Assembly: GCF_030812335.1 (NCBI RefSeq)
Contig: NZ_JAUSSN010000006.1
Span: 124,001-188,000, forward strand
Reading direction: 5' to 3'
DNA: 64,000 nucleotides
From: Pseudarthrobacter oxydans
GTDB taxonomy: Bacteria > Actinomycetota > Actinomycetes > Actinomycetales > Micrococcaceae
Shown: positions 35,957-44,624 of the stretch, piece by piece
How positions within the stretch are numbered: position 1 is the stretch's first letter
Layout of the letters: the number at the start of each line of letters is the position of its first letter
Position numbers and translations under genes: made by a program
Notes under the pieces: model-generated
Database searches by the model: none
What the model was told of the DNA's origin: nothing
Seen by the model: the letters and a program-made list of their open reading frames with translations, nothing else

Positions 35957-35985
35957 GCTGGAGCTGGAGCTGGAGCTGGAGTGGG
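35953..35985 (+). repeat. GAGCTG hexanucleotide repeat
   Basis: Four to five tandem copies of GAGCTG directly after the SRA-HNH stop codon. Slippage-prone; outside any gene. Confidence 0.8.
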
Positions 35986-36014
35986 GGCGTCTTGTCGCCA
36001 CCGCATGTCGAAAA

Positions 36015-36041
36015 TACCCGGGCTCGGACCGAGCCCGGGTA
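36015..36041. terminator. Perfect palindromic hairpin after SRA-HNH gene
   Basis: Two 13-bp arms around a single central base (TACCCGGGCTCGG and its complement). No T-run follows. Probably a terminator hairpin working in both directions. Confidence 0.6.
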
Positions 36042-36156
36042 CTACCAAACCGCTAAGGCACAGCTCAAAGCCTAGAGGTCTCCGAGCATTGACAGCTGCA
36101 ACATTTGTTCTATACGAATTCCTCAGGCGCGTTTCCCAGTCAACGGGGGTGGCGGA

Positions 36157-37332
36157 GTGCAATTGGTGGCCTATTTGAATAGTGAGCGTGTCGACGCCAC
36201 CCAGATGGATTATCAACAATGGAGGGCGATGGATCGCAAGGATTTTTACCCTGAGCTGGTCTTGCCCCAATGCGGAATACGCGCCATCCGCTACACCTCA
36301 CGCAAGGGCACACCGTACTTTGCCCACTACGGCAGGGGCAGTATCAAATGCACCGTAAAGCACAAGGCGGAGTCAGAGGCTCACCTGGTGATGAAGCGGG
36401 CCGTCGCCGAACGCATCAACGCCGCTCAAGGCTGGACGGCGACCGTTGAGTATGCCCCGGGCAGTCGGGCCTGGATTGCTGATGTCCTGGCGGAGCGTAA
36501 GGACGGGAAACGCTTCGCGTTCGAAGTGCAGTTATCCAAACAGTCCCGGGAACAGTACGGCCTCCGTAGCCAGCGCTACTTTGAGGAAGGCATCCATCCT
36601 GTGTGGCTGGTCCCGAAGCTGGAAGAGTTCCGTGAGCTCAAAGTGCCGATGCTCGGAACTGGATTCGCGAAGGACAGCAAAATCCCGGACGTGCCCGCCC
36701 AGCTGATGGAGAGCGCTACCCGACACTGCCTCACAGGCGCGGGCGGGAACTTGGGGCAATCCATAGATGGGCTGCTCGGGGGCAGCATCACTTGGGAGCA
36801 TGGTAGCCCGTCTGACCAGTGGCGTGCTCAGCAGGAAAACAAGCGGCGCGTAAGGGAAGTCTTTGGCGGATATTCTGACGGGTCGTTCGGTTCGAACTTC
36901 GCCAGGGCGGCTGAGCGTCCCGATGTGCTGTGGCCCGCGGCCCGTCAGATAAGAACGAGATACGAAATGCACATTTGGGCTTCGGTCATCAGGTGTCCTG
37001 AGAGCGCCTGCGAAGTCTTGGTGTGGCATGCGCAGGAATCTGCGGTGATGGAAAGGCTGGATGCTGAGAACCGGTGGCAGCGTGAGGTTAACTGGCATGC
37101 CCTCGAGAAGGTCGATGAATGGTTGCTGGGGTCCGACGCAGCCGTTCGCAGGGCGGTTCTTCGGGGCGTGGCACCCTACAGCCGTGGCGCCGGGGCGTTC
37201 TTGTGCCCATGTTGCAGTGTGGAGATTCCAGAGTGGCTGATTGTCCTGCTTCCGTCTGACAAGTGGTCCCTTGTGGCCGTACCTGGAGATGGTGACGTTC
37301 CCGCTGTCGAGGGGCGTCCGCTGAAACGTTAA
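36157..37332 (+). CDS. CoiA-like competence/nuclease family protein
   Basis: A 391-aa protein from GTG 36157. The N-terminal part fits CoiA: a small beta-rich domain with CGIRAIRYTSRKGTPYFAHYGRG, then AESEAHLVMKRAVAERI and a nuclease-type core ending in SRAWIADVLAERKDGKRFAFEVQLSKQS (Asp and E-x-Q), typical of CoiA. The central part has YFEEGIHPVWLVP, a family hallmark. The C-terminal region contains FLCPCCSVEIP, a possible zinc ribbon. CoiA proteins help process transforming DNA; on a mobile island it may act instead as a defence nuclease. It begins about 200 bases after the SRA-HNH gene, beyond a hairpin. Confidence 0.75.
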   Translation: MQLVAYLNSERVDATQMDYQQWRAMDRKDFYPELVLPQCGIRAIRYTSRKGTPYFAHYGRGSIKCTVKHKAESEAHLVMKRAVAERINAAQGWTATVEYAPGSRAWIADVLAERKDGKRFAFEVQLSKQSREQYGLRSQRYFEEGIHPVWLVPKLEEFRELKVPMLGTGFAKDSKIPDVPAQLMESATRHCLTGAGGNLGQSIDGLLGGSITWEHGSPSDQWRAQQENKRRVREVFGGYSDGSFGSNFARAAERPDVLWPAARQIRTRYEMHIWASVIRCPESACEVLVWHAQESAVMERLDAENRWQREVNWHALEKVDEWLLGSDAAVRRAVLRGVAPYSRGAGAFLCPCCSVEIPEWLIVLLPSDKWSLVAVPGDGDVPAVEGRPLKR

Positions 37333-37679
37333 GGGAAGAGGGATTTATTCGAAGGCGGACCCGTTGGGAGCCACCCGCAGTTATTTCATTGGCAGAGCGA
37401 ACCGGCGGCGGGAAGCAATAGAACGGAGGAACGCGGAAAAGCGGCAATCCACGAGAACCCGCGATAAGGGACCATGGCAATGATTTCAGAGTCACCTGCT
37501 TGGACTGCGGGGTGAATTCGAGGACTATGACGAGGGCATCCACGCCGGGGCGCGGTGCTTGATTCAATAGATTCCTCAGCACGAGCACCGTGAAATAATT
37601 CCATCTGTACGGGCGCAACAGAATTCGTAATGGGTGATGGCCATTGAAAAAGGCCGAGCTATGACGTTTGATTCACAAC
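37333..37679. other. Unassigned 350-base stretch
   Basis: No frame with a start, ribosome binding site and recognisable sequence on either strand. Likely the promoter region of the BRCT-nuclease gene plus 3' sequence of the CoiA-like gene. Confidence 0.4.
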
Positions 37680-38486
37680 ATGGCGAACGAATGGGTCTAT
37701 GACCTCACCGGCAAGGAAGTGGTCTTCACTGGTGACATCGACGGCTACCCGGAAGAACACCTCGCAGAGATTGCGCTGGGGCTTGGAGCCAGTCGGGTAA
37801 AGGAGTGGATTAACAAGTCCACAACAGATGTGCTGGTTCGGGGGTGGAGCGGCCGTTGGAAATACGGAAATTTTGGGAAGAAAGAAAAGCAGGTCGCAGA
37901 GATGCAATCGGCCGGGCACCGGATACGGATCATAGATGAAACCGGCTTCTTTGGACTGAGGTCAGGTATTCCGGCCCCGGCAATGACTCCAAACGTACCG
38001 GAATCAGCAGCTCGACAGGTCGCCGCTAAGGGAGGGGCCGTCGGTGCACCATATCGTCCAGGTCAATTCAAAGGGCAGCTCCAGGGTGATGGTGAACATT
38101 ACCGTGATCCGGATGTCATGGAGCGTGGGCTCCAAGCACATTCAAATACGCAAGACTCTCTGGCGAAACTGCTGACCTTGCGTGGGTTGGTTCCGCTGTC
38201 TCCTTTCGACCGGCTGTGTAACTTCGATCTGGCATGGCAGTGGACCGACGGGACATTTGGGATCGCGGAGGTAAAAAGTAATACGGTTGGCAATGAAGCC
38301 TTCCAAATTCGACATGGGCTCGGACAAGTCCTGGACTACGGCCATCGGATCAATCATCGCGGGTTTGCCTCGCGACTGTTTCTCGTTCTTGAACGAGAGC
38401 CAGAGAAACCAAGCCACTGGACATCGCTTTGCTCCGCGCACGACGTGAAGCTGACGTGGGCGCCTGCATTCTACGGCGTGGAGTGA
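37680..38486 (+). CDS. BRCT domain fused to a PD-(D/E)XK nuclease
   Basis: A 268-aa protein. Residues 1-85 are a BRCT domain (LTGKEVVFTGDI, GLGASRVKEWINKSTTDVLVRG), here at the N-terminus as in NAD-dependent ligases. After a Pro-rich linker (about 100-130) a PD-(D/E)XK core is seen: CNFDLAWQWTDGTFGIAEVKS with Asp and E-x-K, then QIRHGLGQVLDYGHRI. BRCT domains bind DNA ends or phosphoproteins; a BRCT-nuclease fusion could recognise DNA ends of invading elements. ATG 37680 is chosen because it begins the BRCT domain directly; it lacks a clear ribosome binding site. Confidence 0.75.
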   Translation: MANEWVYDLTGKEVVFTGDIDGYPEEHLAEIALGLGASRVKEWINKSTTDVLVRGWSGRWKYGNFGKKEKQVAEMQSAGHRIRIIDETGFFGLRSGIPAPAMTPNVPESAARQVAAKGGAVGAPYRPGQFKGQLQGDGEHYRDPDVMERGLQAHSNTQDSLAKLLTLRGLVPLSPFDRLCNFDLAWQWTDGTFGIAEVKSNTVGNEAFQIRHGLGQVLDYGHRINHRGFASRLFLVLEREPEKPSHWTSLCSAHDVKLTWAPAFYGVE

Positions 38487-38902
38487 CGTCAAGGCATGCG
38501 CGTCCTAATAGCGGCCATCTGGGAGGCCCACTGCGAAGACCTCGTACTCCGCCGGACCTGTTCCGCCGCAGCGACGTCGTGTTCGGCGCAGAAATCCGCA
38601 CTGGCCAGAAATCCTCGCCCTGAAAAGGACACTGTTTGTCGCGGACCTGACCGCTGGCGCTCACTTGGATGGAATTTGGTAGACCAGCCCTTGATTCTGA
38701 GGTTGCGGCATAATCCCAGCTGATCGGATCCATCTCACGACACCCGCTGGTTTGCCCACAACGGCGCGGGAAGGAAAGAAGACGAGCCCTAGCTTGGGGG
38801 CGGTGAACTGCCCAGCGCTCTTCCTGATGACGTCCGGCAGCGATATAGATGCCTCGCGGTCCGGTCGTCAGCGGGAACTTCGAGGGCTGACACTATGGAC
38901 TC
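38487..38902. other. Unassigned 415-base stretch
   Basis: Frames here are short or overlap each other without ribosome binding sites. No RNA gene, hairpin or repeat recognised. Confidence 0.4.
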
Positions 38903-39400
38903 ATGACTGATGCTCAGCTTGCCGTCCTCGGGTCCTTGATAGGTGTTCTCGTGGGCGTGATCGGGACACTTGCCGCGACCGGGATTCAACAGCGCTCCGA
39001 GAACAAACGCGCCCAGCTGCGGTTCAAGGATGATAGACGCAAAGAGCACACAGAGCTGGTGGCAGCACTTTCCGCCGCGGACATCAAGACATGGGAATGG
39101 CTAGTTTCGCTCAAGCGCATCAATGAAACCCTTGCTCGACAGGAGCCTGGTCCTCAGGTCGACGCGCTCACATCGCAGCGCACCGAGAGGATGGTAGCGA
39201 TAAATGCGGCTACTTCAGACTTGGCTGACCGCTCGGCAATGGTTCGAATACTAGTTCCGGAGCTGGCGGACGTCGTCGCGGAACTGTGGGAGGTTTACGG
39301 CAAATTCCCGTTTGACGACGACTTCGATGAGCACGAGGCCGCGTACCGTACGGCCCGCCGCGCCTTCGAGAAGCAAGCCCAGAAGCTGCTGAGCGCGTAA
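38903..39400 (+). CDS. Single-pass membrane protein with helical cytoplasmic domain
   Basis: A 165-aa protein. Residues about 6-28 form a membrane helix (AVLGSLIGVLVGVIGTLAATG), followed by an Arg/Lys/Glu-rich helical domain likely to form a coiled coil (QQRSENKRAQLRFKDDRRKE) and a C-terminal helix. Its layout matches the 41372 gene (membrane helix, then NEHTQWRRNQRAEAY-type helix). Function unknown; such proteins recur in actinobacterial islands. Confidence 0.6.
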   Translation: MTDAQLAVLGSLIGVLVGVIGTLAATGIQQRSENKRAQLRFKDDRRKEHTELVAALSAADIKTWEWLVSLKRINETLARQEPGPQVDALTSQRTERMVAINAATSDLADRSAMVRILVPELADVVAELWEVYGKFPFDDDFDEHEAAYRTARRAFEKQAQKLLSA

Positions 39401-39654
39401 ATTACTTCCCCGGGTGATAGGGTTCGAACCGCTTGGGCCAGGGCTGGAAAACGGGAGTTGGCCGCCCTCATCCTTCCCTGTCCGGAGATGGAAGGGAGCG
39501 CGCCTGCGTGCCGGCCTTTGCCACCGCCCAGTCATGCTGACGGGGTCGGGTGCGCGGCCGTTCTTCAGGTCGCCGGATTCCCGAATGGCCTCGGGGCAAT
39601 GTACACGGACGTGAAGTGGTACACGGGGCTAGTCATCAGGGGAGTCTACAGCCC

Positions 39655-40245
39655 CTATGCTTCCAGGCCAGGGCAGACTTTTAAAGGAGGCGTCAGCCCC
39701 TTAACAAGCCGGCCGGGACGCTCGTATTTGTGGATAGCCCGTTCCAGCCGGGAGAATGCCTTCGACGGTGCGAGTGCGCCCACAGATTCTGTTCCCCGCT
39801 CCATATTGCATTGGAGGTGGACTAACTGGACGTTTCCCCAGATATCCGGTCCGCCGAACGAAGTCAGTACTTTGTGGTCAATGGATGCTGAGGCGGGGTG
39901 GGGGAGGCGGAACTCCAGAGCAACACTTGTGTGGCAGATCGCGCAAATACCCTTGTCGCGCTCGTGGAGCAGGATGACTGCCCTACGCCGAACCTTTGGC
40001 AGACGTTCGCTGTCGTCCATCGTCCATGTCTTCAGGTTTCGGTTACCAACGTTTCCAGCCGTTGACGGACTTCGGCGCATCGCAGCGAATTCGGTATCGG
40101 TCATCAGCGTGGGGCCAGAACTCAGACGTTCGTAGAAATCTGTCAGTGCCGCGTTCACCTCAGCCCCTGCCTTTGCCCGGGCCGACTGCTGCTTCAAAGC
40201 CTGGGCATCACCGTAACTTGGATCGCGGTCGTTCATGGACGCCAT
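39655..40245 (-). CDS. HNH endonuclease
   Basis: A 196-aa protein. ATG 40245 (MASMNDRDPSYGD) was chosen because GAGGGT precedes it. The N-terminal half is helical. The C-terminal half is an HNH domain: GICAICHTSV (zinc CxxC), SIDHKVLTSFGGPD (metal-binding His and Asp) and NVQLVHLQCNME (Asn and C-terminal Cys). This is a classical single-domain HNH nuclease and may be a cargo nuclease or a homing-type enzyme. It is convergent with the upstream membrane-protein gene. Confidence 0.8.
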   Translation of the reverse strand: MASMNDRDPSYGDAQALKQQSARAKAGAEVNAALTDFYERLSSGPTLMTDTEFAAMRRSPSTAGNVGNRNLKTWTMDDSERLPKVRRRAVILLHERDKGICAICHTSVALEFRLPHPASASIDHKVLTSFGGPDIWGNVQLVHLQCNMERGTESVGALAPSKAFSRLERAIHKYERPGRLVKGLTPPLKVCPGLEA

Positions 40246-40624
40246 CGTACCCTCGACCCCTGACCCCGGGACGAAAACCACCACTGAGGCAACAACCAAC
40301 GTTTGAAAGGGAAGGACCATGGGGCGACATTCCGAGGCCGTAGGGGCCACCCCTGGCCGCCGCCGGAGACGCCATCACCTGCAAGCACAGGCACTTTGTG
40401 AACTGGTCCGCACCCTGGCGGAACAGGCGGACGCCGCCGGCCGGAGGGGCGGGGGGACCAGGCTGGCCGGGATATACCTCACCGCGCCGCGCACTCAACA
40501 CCCCCGTGGGCCGCCGCCCCACCATGGCCACGGCCGCCAGACCGCGGAACGGACCGGCCGCGTTCCGCGGGATCCGGGGCGGCGCAGCCAAATCGCGGGG
40601 CAGGAAGACAGGCGCGGGCACCCG
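40246..40624. other. GC-rich region with conflicting frames
   Basis: Several long frames on both strands are open because of very high G+C (Arg/Gly/Pro-rich translations). None has a recognisable domain or good ribosome binding site, so I call none of them. Confidence 0.4.
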
Positions 40625-41287
40625 TTAGGTCATGAGGCTCATCAACCTTGCTTGTTTCTCGGCATGGAAGTTCTCAAGGCTGGGGCCGCCAAGTACCTGC
40701 CCGGTGGAACTAACGGTGGAGGTCCATGTCTGGCGCCGAATGCGCTTGTCTTTCCAGGTCAACTCCGCCAGGGGGAATGCGGCCTCTTCCGGCCGGTTCC
40801 CGTAGACGTTGATGGGTATATAGAGCGACGCTCCTGGAGCAAGCACCTGGACGGGGAATGGGTCATGGCCCGTTTCGTGCGGCCATGGCCGCCAGGGTTG
40901 CTTACCATCCTTGATTTCCGGGGTGCTGACTATGCTGTTGTCGGCGGCCGGTCTGGCCTCTAGGTCAACAGTGAGTGCGAGACGTATGTTTTTGGCGCTG
41001 GCGGCTCCGTGATTGGTGACGACCAGGCGGTCCGCGCAGTACTTGTAATCCGGTGTCTTTGCGAAACGGACGCTCAAGTCCGCCTTGCGACCACGGGAGA
41101 ACTGACTAACCAGAGCGATGACGCTCAACATCAGGGCCAGGAGGGCTATCACTGTTTGAGCGGAGTTGTTTGTGAAAGCGTCGCCAATCCAACTACCGAT
41201 GGCCGCCCATTGCTCCGGCGTAATGCCCTCTGCGGGTCCAGGGCCGGAAGTGGGCGATGGCGTCGGGGTGGGCGTTGGCGCGGTCAT
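40625..41287 (-). CDS. Membrane-anchored protein with beta domain
   Basis: A 220-aa protein. A Pro/Thr-rich N-terminus (about 25 residues) precedes a membrane helix (TVIALLALMLSVIALVSQF, about 45-63). After a basic RGRKAD junction comes a beta-type domain of about 140 residues with regular strands (DLSVRF, RLVVTNHG, IRLALTVDLEA, ASLYIPINVYG). This looks like an immunoglobulin-like fold on a membrane anchor. No family or partner is recognised. Confidence 0.65.
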   Translation of the reverse strand: MTAPTPTPTPSPTSGPGPAEGITPEQWAAIGSWIGDAFTNNSAQTVIALLALMLSVIALVSQFSRGRKADLSVRFAKTPDYKYCADRLVVTNHGAASAKNIRLALTVDLEARPAADNSIVSTPEIKDGKQPWRPWPHETGHDPFPVQVLAPGASLYIPINVYGNRPEEAAFPLAELTWKDKRIRRQTWTSTVSSTGQVLGGPSLENFHAEKQARLMSLMT

Positions 41288-41371
41288 TGGATCAATATAA
41301 CGAGCGTGACAGACAGTGAATGACCACGGGCCGTGACGGGGGGCGCTAACGGCTCCTAGTAGGTTTGGGGC

Positions 41372-41923
41372 ATGGAAGATTTAGTTAGACAGGGTCAATG
41401 GTGGTGGTTGGTTGCGATCCCCGTGGTTACTGGTGTTTTCGCGTTAGCGGGCGCCTGGTTCGGTGGCAGTCTCGGGAAATACAACGAACATACGCAGTGG
41501 CGGCGCAACCAGCGCGCGGAGGCCTACACCGACTTCTTGACGGCCCTCAACGAAGAGATTCGGAAGATTTCCCATCTGCGTGACTCTAGGAAAGCTGACG
41601 TGGTATTCCCCGAAACCGAATTGGCCCGCATAGAAATCGTGGGATCCCAGAACGTGCGTGTGTTGGCGCGTAAGTTTCAGGACCACCTCCACGGCTATCG
41701 GAGCACCGCCTCATTCGTTTACCAGAATGGGCAATACCCGGACATGCCGCCTGGGGACCAGGAAAGCCACCTAGATCTGTACAGCAACGCCGCCGGACGA
41801 TTGGTGGAACTCCGGGACGCCTATGTCATGGCGGTCCGCAAGGACCTGGGTACGTACGCAAAGCGCGACAACCAAACCAGCGGCATTCATGAGGGTATTG
41901 GGATCAAGAGCCACGCCGCTTAG
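41372..41923 (+). CDS. Single-pass membrane protein, last gene of the island
   Basis: A 183-aa protein with GGGG upstream of ATG 41372. A Trp-rich start (QWWWLVAIPVVTGVFALAGAWFGG) forms the membrane helix, followed by a long charged helix and a C-terminal helical part. It shares its layout with the 38903 gene and is a possible paralogue. Its stop lies about 15 bases before the comM junction, so it is the last island gene. Confidence 0.6.
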   Translation: MEDLVRQGQWWWLVAIPVVTGVFALAGAWFGGSLGKYNEHTQWRRNQRAEAYTDFLTALNEEIRKISHLRDSRKADVVFPETELARIEIVGSQNVRVLARKFQDHLHGYRSTASFVYQNGQYPDMPPGDQESHLDLYSNAAGRLVELRDAYVMAVRKDLGTYAKRDNQTSGIHEGIGIKSHAA

Positions 41924-41929
41924 AAGAGT

Positions 41930-41945
41930 CTTTTCTAGACTTTCG
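41930..41945. other. Right attachment junction (attR) within comM
   Basis: Island sequence (stop of the last gene at 41923, then TTTTCTAGAC) passes into ComM-coding sequence beginning TTTCGACCTGGCC. Reading in the comM frame, a TAG at 41936-41938 closes the frame directly upstream of the ComM-like residues, which marks the junction. The exact core dinucleotide cannot be set without the left end, which lies outside the window. Confidence 0.65.
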
Positions 41946-43249
41946 ACCTGGCCATCGCCATGGCCGCCCTGCTGGCCTCCAACGACGTCCGGTCCACCGG
42001 CCGGACAGTCTTCATCGCCGAACTGGGCCTGGACGGCAGGCTGCGACCGGTCCGCGGCGTCCTCCCCGCCGTGATGGCCGCCGTGCGGGCAGGCTACGCC
42101 GACGTCGTCGTGGCGGAGGCCAACGCCGCCGAAGCCGAACTCGTGCCCGGCGCCCGCGTGCAGGGATACACCACGCTGGCCCGTCTGGCCTTCGATTTCG
42201 GTGCCGATCCGCGGGATCTGGCCCTCGACTTCGACCCCGCCCCTGACCCGGGCGAACCGGAGGACGGAGCTGAGACGTTGTCCTATTCGCCCCCGGACAT
42301 GCGGGACGTCTCCGGGCAGGGGGACGCCCGGCGGGCGCTGGAAGTCGCCGCCGCGGGCGCCCACCACCTGCTCCTGACAGGCCCGCCGGGCGCGGGAAAA
42401 ACGATGCTGGCCGAACGGCTGCCGGGCCTTCTGCCGGACCTCGGTGACGCCGAGGCCATGGAAGTGACGGCCATCCATTCGCTCTGCTCGCTGACCTCAG
42501 CCTCACTCCAGCTCGTGCGCAGGCCCCCGTACGAGAACCCGCATCACACCGCGACCGCAGCGGCCATCATCGGAGGCGGCTCCGGGCTGCCGAGGCCCGG
42601 GGCCGCATCCCGGGCCCACCGCGGAGTGCTGTTCCTTGACGAGGCCCCGGAATACGAGCGCCGTGTCCTGGATGCCCTCCGGCAGCCTCTGGAGAGCGGT
42701 GAGCTCGTGCTGCACCGTGCGGCAGGAACAGCGGCGTACCCTGCCCGCTTCCAACTCGTGCTCGCGGCTAACCCGTGCCCGTGCGGCAAGGCCACGGGCA
42801 AAGGCGTCGAATGCATCTGCACCCCGACAATGCGCCGGCGGTATCTTGCCCGACTGTCCGGGCCGCTGCTGGATAGAGTCGACATCCAGCTGCAGGTTGA
42901 GCGGGTGTCGCTGGCCGACTTTGGGGTGCCCGGGGCCGAGGAGGACACCGCCACCATCGCGGCGCGCGTCCACGCTGCACGGCAGCGGCAGCTCAAACGG
43001 TTGCTTCCCTTCGGCATGGAAACCAACGCCCAGGTCCCGGGGCGCGTCCTGCGGGGCGCCCTGCGGCTCGGCGCCCCGACCACCCGGATCCTTGACCACG
43101 CCATGGAACGCGGCGTGCTGACAGCCCGCGGCTACGACCGCGTGCTGCGCCTCGCGTGGACCCTGGCGGACCTGGCGCTGCGGGCCGTCCCGGAGCCGGA
43201 CGACATCGGACTGGCCCTCAATCTCCGGCAGGCAGCCGTCGCCGCCTAG
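41939..43249 (+). pseudogene. comM: comM (Mg-chelatase-like AAA+ helicase), 5'-truncated by island insertion
   Basis: The 3' part of a ComM/YifB-type gene. ComM residues begin mid-domain with FDLAIAMAALLASND, which corresponds to about residue 90-100 of the normal protein; the N-terminal Lon-like part is missing and a TAG sits just upstream. From there the family parts follow in order: Walker A LLLTGPPGAGKTM, GVLFLDEAPEYERRVLDALRQPLESGE, ANPCPCG with VECICTP (zinc cysteines), and the C-terminal Mg_chelatase_C helices. A translation start at ATG 41960 would give a truncated 429-aa protein without its N-domain. ComM aids branch migration during transformation in other bacteria. It precedes dprA. 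Confidence 0.85.
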
Positions 43250-43322
43250 CAGAACGTTCCGCCGACGCCGCCGCAGGAGCGCGGCGCCATCACTGACCGC
43301 CAGCCTGCGAAAGGACAACACC

Positions 43323-44513
43323 ATGACAGAGAGCGAACGGACGGCCCGGGCAGCGCTGTCCCGGCTGTTTGAACCGCAGGACGCTGCGGGCCTCGCGCTC
43401 GTACGCATCGCCGGGGCGGAGGACGCGCTGAAGATTGCCACCGGTCAGCTGGCCCACGGAGCGGAGCTGGAGCGGGAGATCTTCCAGCTGCTGGACGAGA
43501 ACAGCTCGGGCAGCGGCTGGACGGGCCTGGCGATCGCCCGGCAGCGCTGGGCACCGAGGGTCCCTGATCTGGCGCCGGCACGGGACCTTTCGACAATGCA
43601 GCGGCTCGGCGGTCGCCTGATCATTCCTTCGGACGAACTATGGCCCCGCCAGCTGGCGGACCTCGGACTCCAGGAACCGATCTGTCTGTGGTGGCGCGGC
43701 GTCGAACAGGAGCTGCCCGCGCCGGCCAGGTCCGTTGCGCTGGTCGGTTCCAGGGACAGTACCTCCTATGGCGCCTCCGTCACTGGCGACCTCGCATATT
43801 CGCTGGCACAGCGGGGTTTCACGATTATCTCGGGCGGCGCCTACGGCATCGATGCGCACGCGCACCGGGCAGCCCTCGCCGGCGGCTCGTCCGGCAGCAT
43901 GCCCACCATCGCCGTGATGGCCGGGGGAGTGGACCGTTTCTACCCCTCCGGCAACGAGGAGCTGCTGAGGACCGTCGCGAACCAGGGAGCGGTCCTGGCC
44001 GAGGTCCCACCGGGTTCCGCCCCGACGCGCTACAGGTTCCTGCAGCGCAACCGGCTCATCGCTGCGCTGGCGTCCGTCACGGTCGTCGTGGAGGCCCGGT
44101 GGAGATCGGGCGCGCTGAACACGGCGCATCACGCCGAAATGCTGGGCAGAGCCGTCGGTGCGGTGCCTGGGTCAGTGCACAGTCCCAACTCCGCGGGCTG
44201 CCACCGGCTGCTCCGGGAAGGAGGGGCGGTTTGCGTCACCGACGCCGGGGAGGTTGCGGAGCTCGCCTCGCCCAGCGGGGAATCACTGCCCGAGGTCAAG
44301 GCCGGCCGGGCGGCAGTCCAGGATGGGCTGACCTTGGAGGATCTCATCCTGCTGGACGCCCTGCCACTGAGGGCCACCACCTCGGTCGAAAAGCTCACCG
44401 CCGTCGCGGGCCTGTCCGCGGATTCAGTCCGCGCGGGCCTGGGCCGGCTCGGGCTGCTGGGTCTGGCCGAATCACACCGCGGCGGCTGGAAACGGTCCGG
44501 CACGGCGGGCTGA
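43323..44513 (+). CDS. dprA: DNA-processing protein DprA
   Basis: A 396-aa DprA protein. ATG 43323 has AAAGGAC upstream. An N-terminal SAM-like helical region is followed by the Rossmann-like core: SVALVGSRDSTSYGASVTG, FTIISGGAYGIDAHAHRAAL, TIAVMAGGVDRFYPSGNEEL and RFLQRNRLIAALA (the RNR motif). The C-terminal 60 residues form a winged helix. DprA loads RecA on transforming single-stranded DNA. It lies 73 bases after comM, the usual order in this group, and is intact despite the interruption of comM. Confidence 0.95.
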   Translation: MTESERTARAALSRLFEPQDAAGLALVRIAGAEDALKIATGQLAHGAELEREIFQLLDENSSGSGWTGLAIARQRWAPRVPDLAPARDLSTMQRLGGRLIIPSDELWPRQLADLGLQEPICLWWRGVEQELPAPARSVALVGSRDSTSYGASVTGDLAYSLAQRGFTIISGGAYGIDAHAHRAALAGGSSGSMPTIAVMAGGVDRFYPSGNEELLRTVANQGAVLAEVPPGSAPTRYRFLQRNRLIAALASVTVVVEARWRSGALNTAHHAEMLGRAVGAVPGSVHSPNSAGCHRLLREGGAVCVTDAGEVAELASPSGESLPEVKAGRAAVQDGLTLEDLILLDALPLRATTSVEKLTAVAGLSADSVRAGLGRLGLLGLAESHRGGWKRSGTAG

Positions 44514-44540
44514 CCGGCCGCCGGCGTCCGCGGCGGCCGG
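44514..44540 (+). terminator. Hairpin after dprA
   Basis: Arms CCGGCCGCCG (44514-44523) and CGGCGGCCGG (44531-44540) with a 7-base loop, right after the dprA stop. No T-run. Confidence 0.55.
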
Positions 44541-44624
44541 CGGCGGCAGGTCCCGGCCCGGCACCGGACCGCGGCTCGCCGTCAGGCTCCTTGATCAGCC
44601 GGCGATTCCTGCGAGAGTAAGGGG

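Noticed and set aside
40319..40963. Several GC-rich open frames on the plus strand
   Set aside because: Low-complexity Arg/Gly/Pro translations, no good ribosome binding site, partly antisense to the beta-domain membrane-protein gene.
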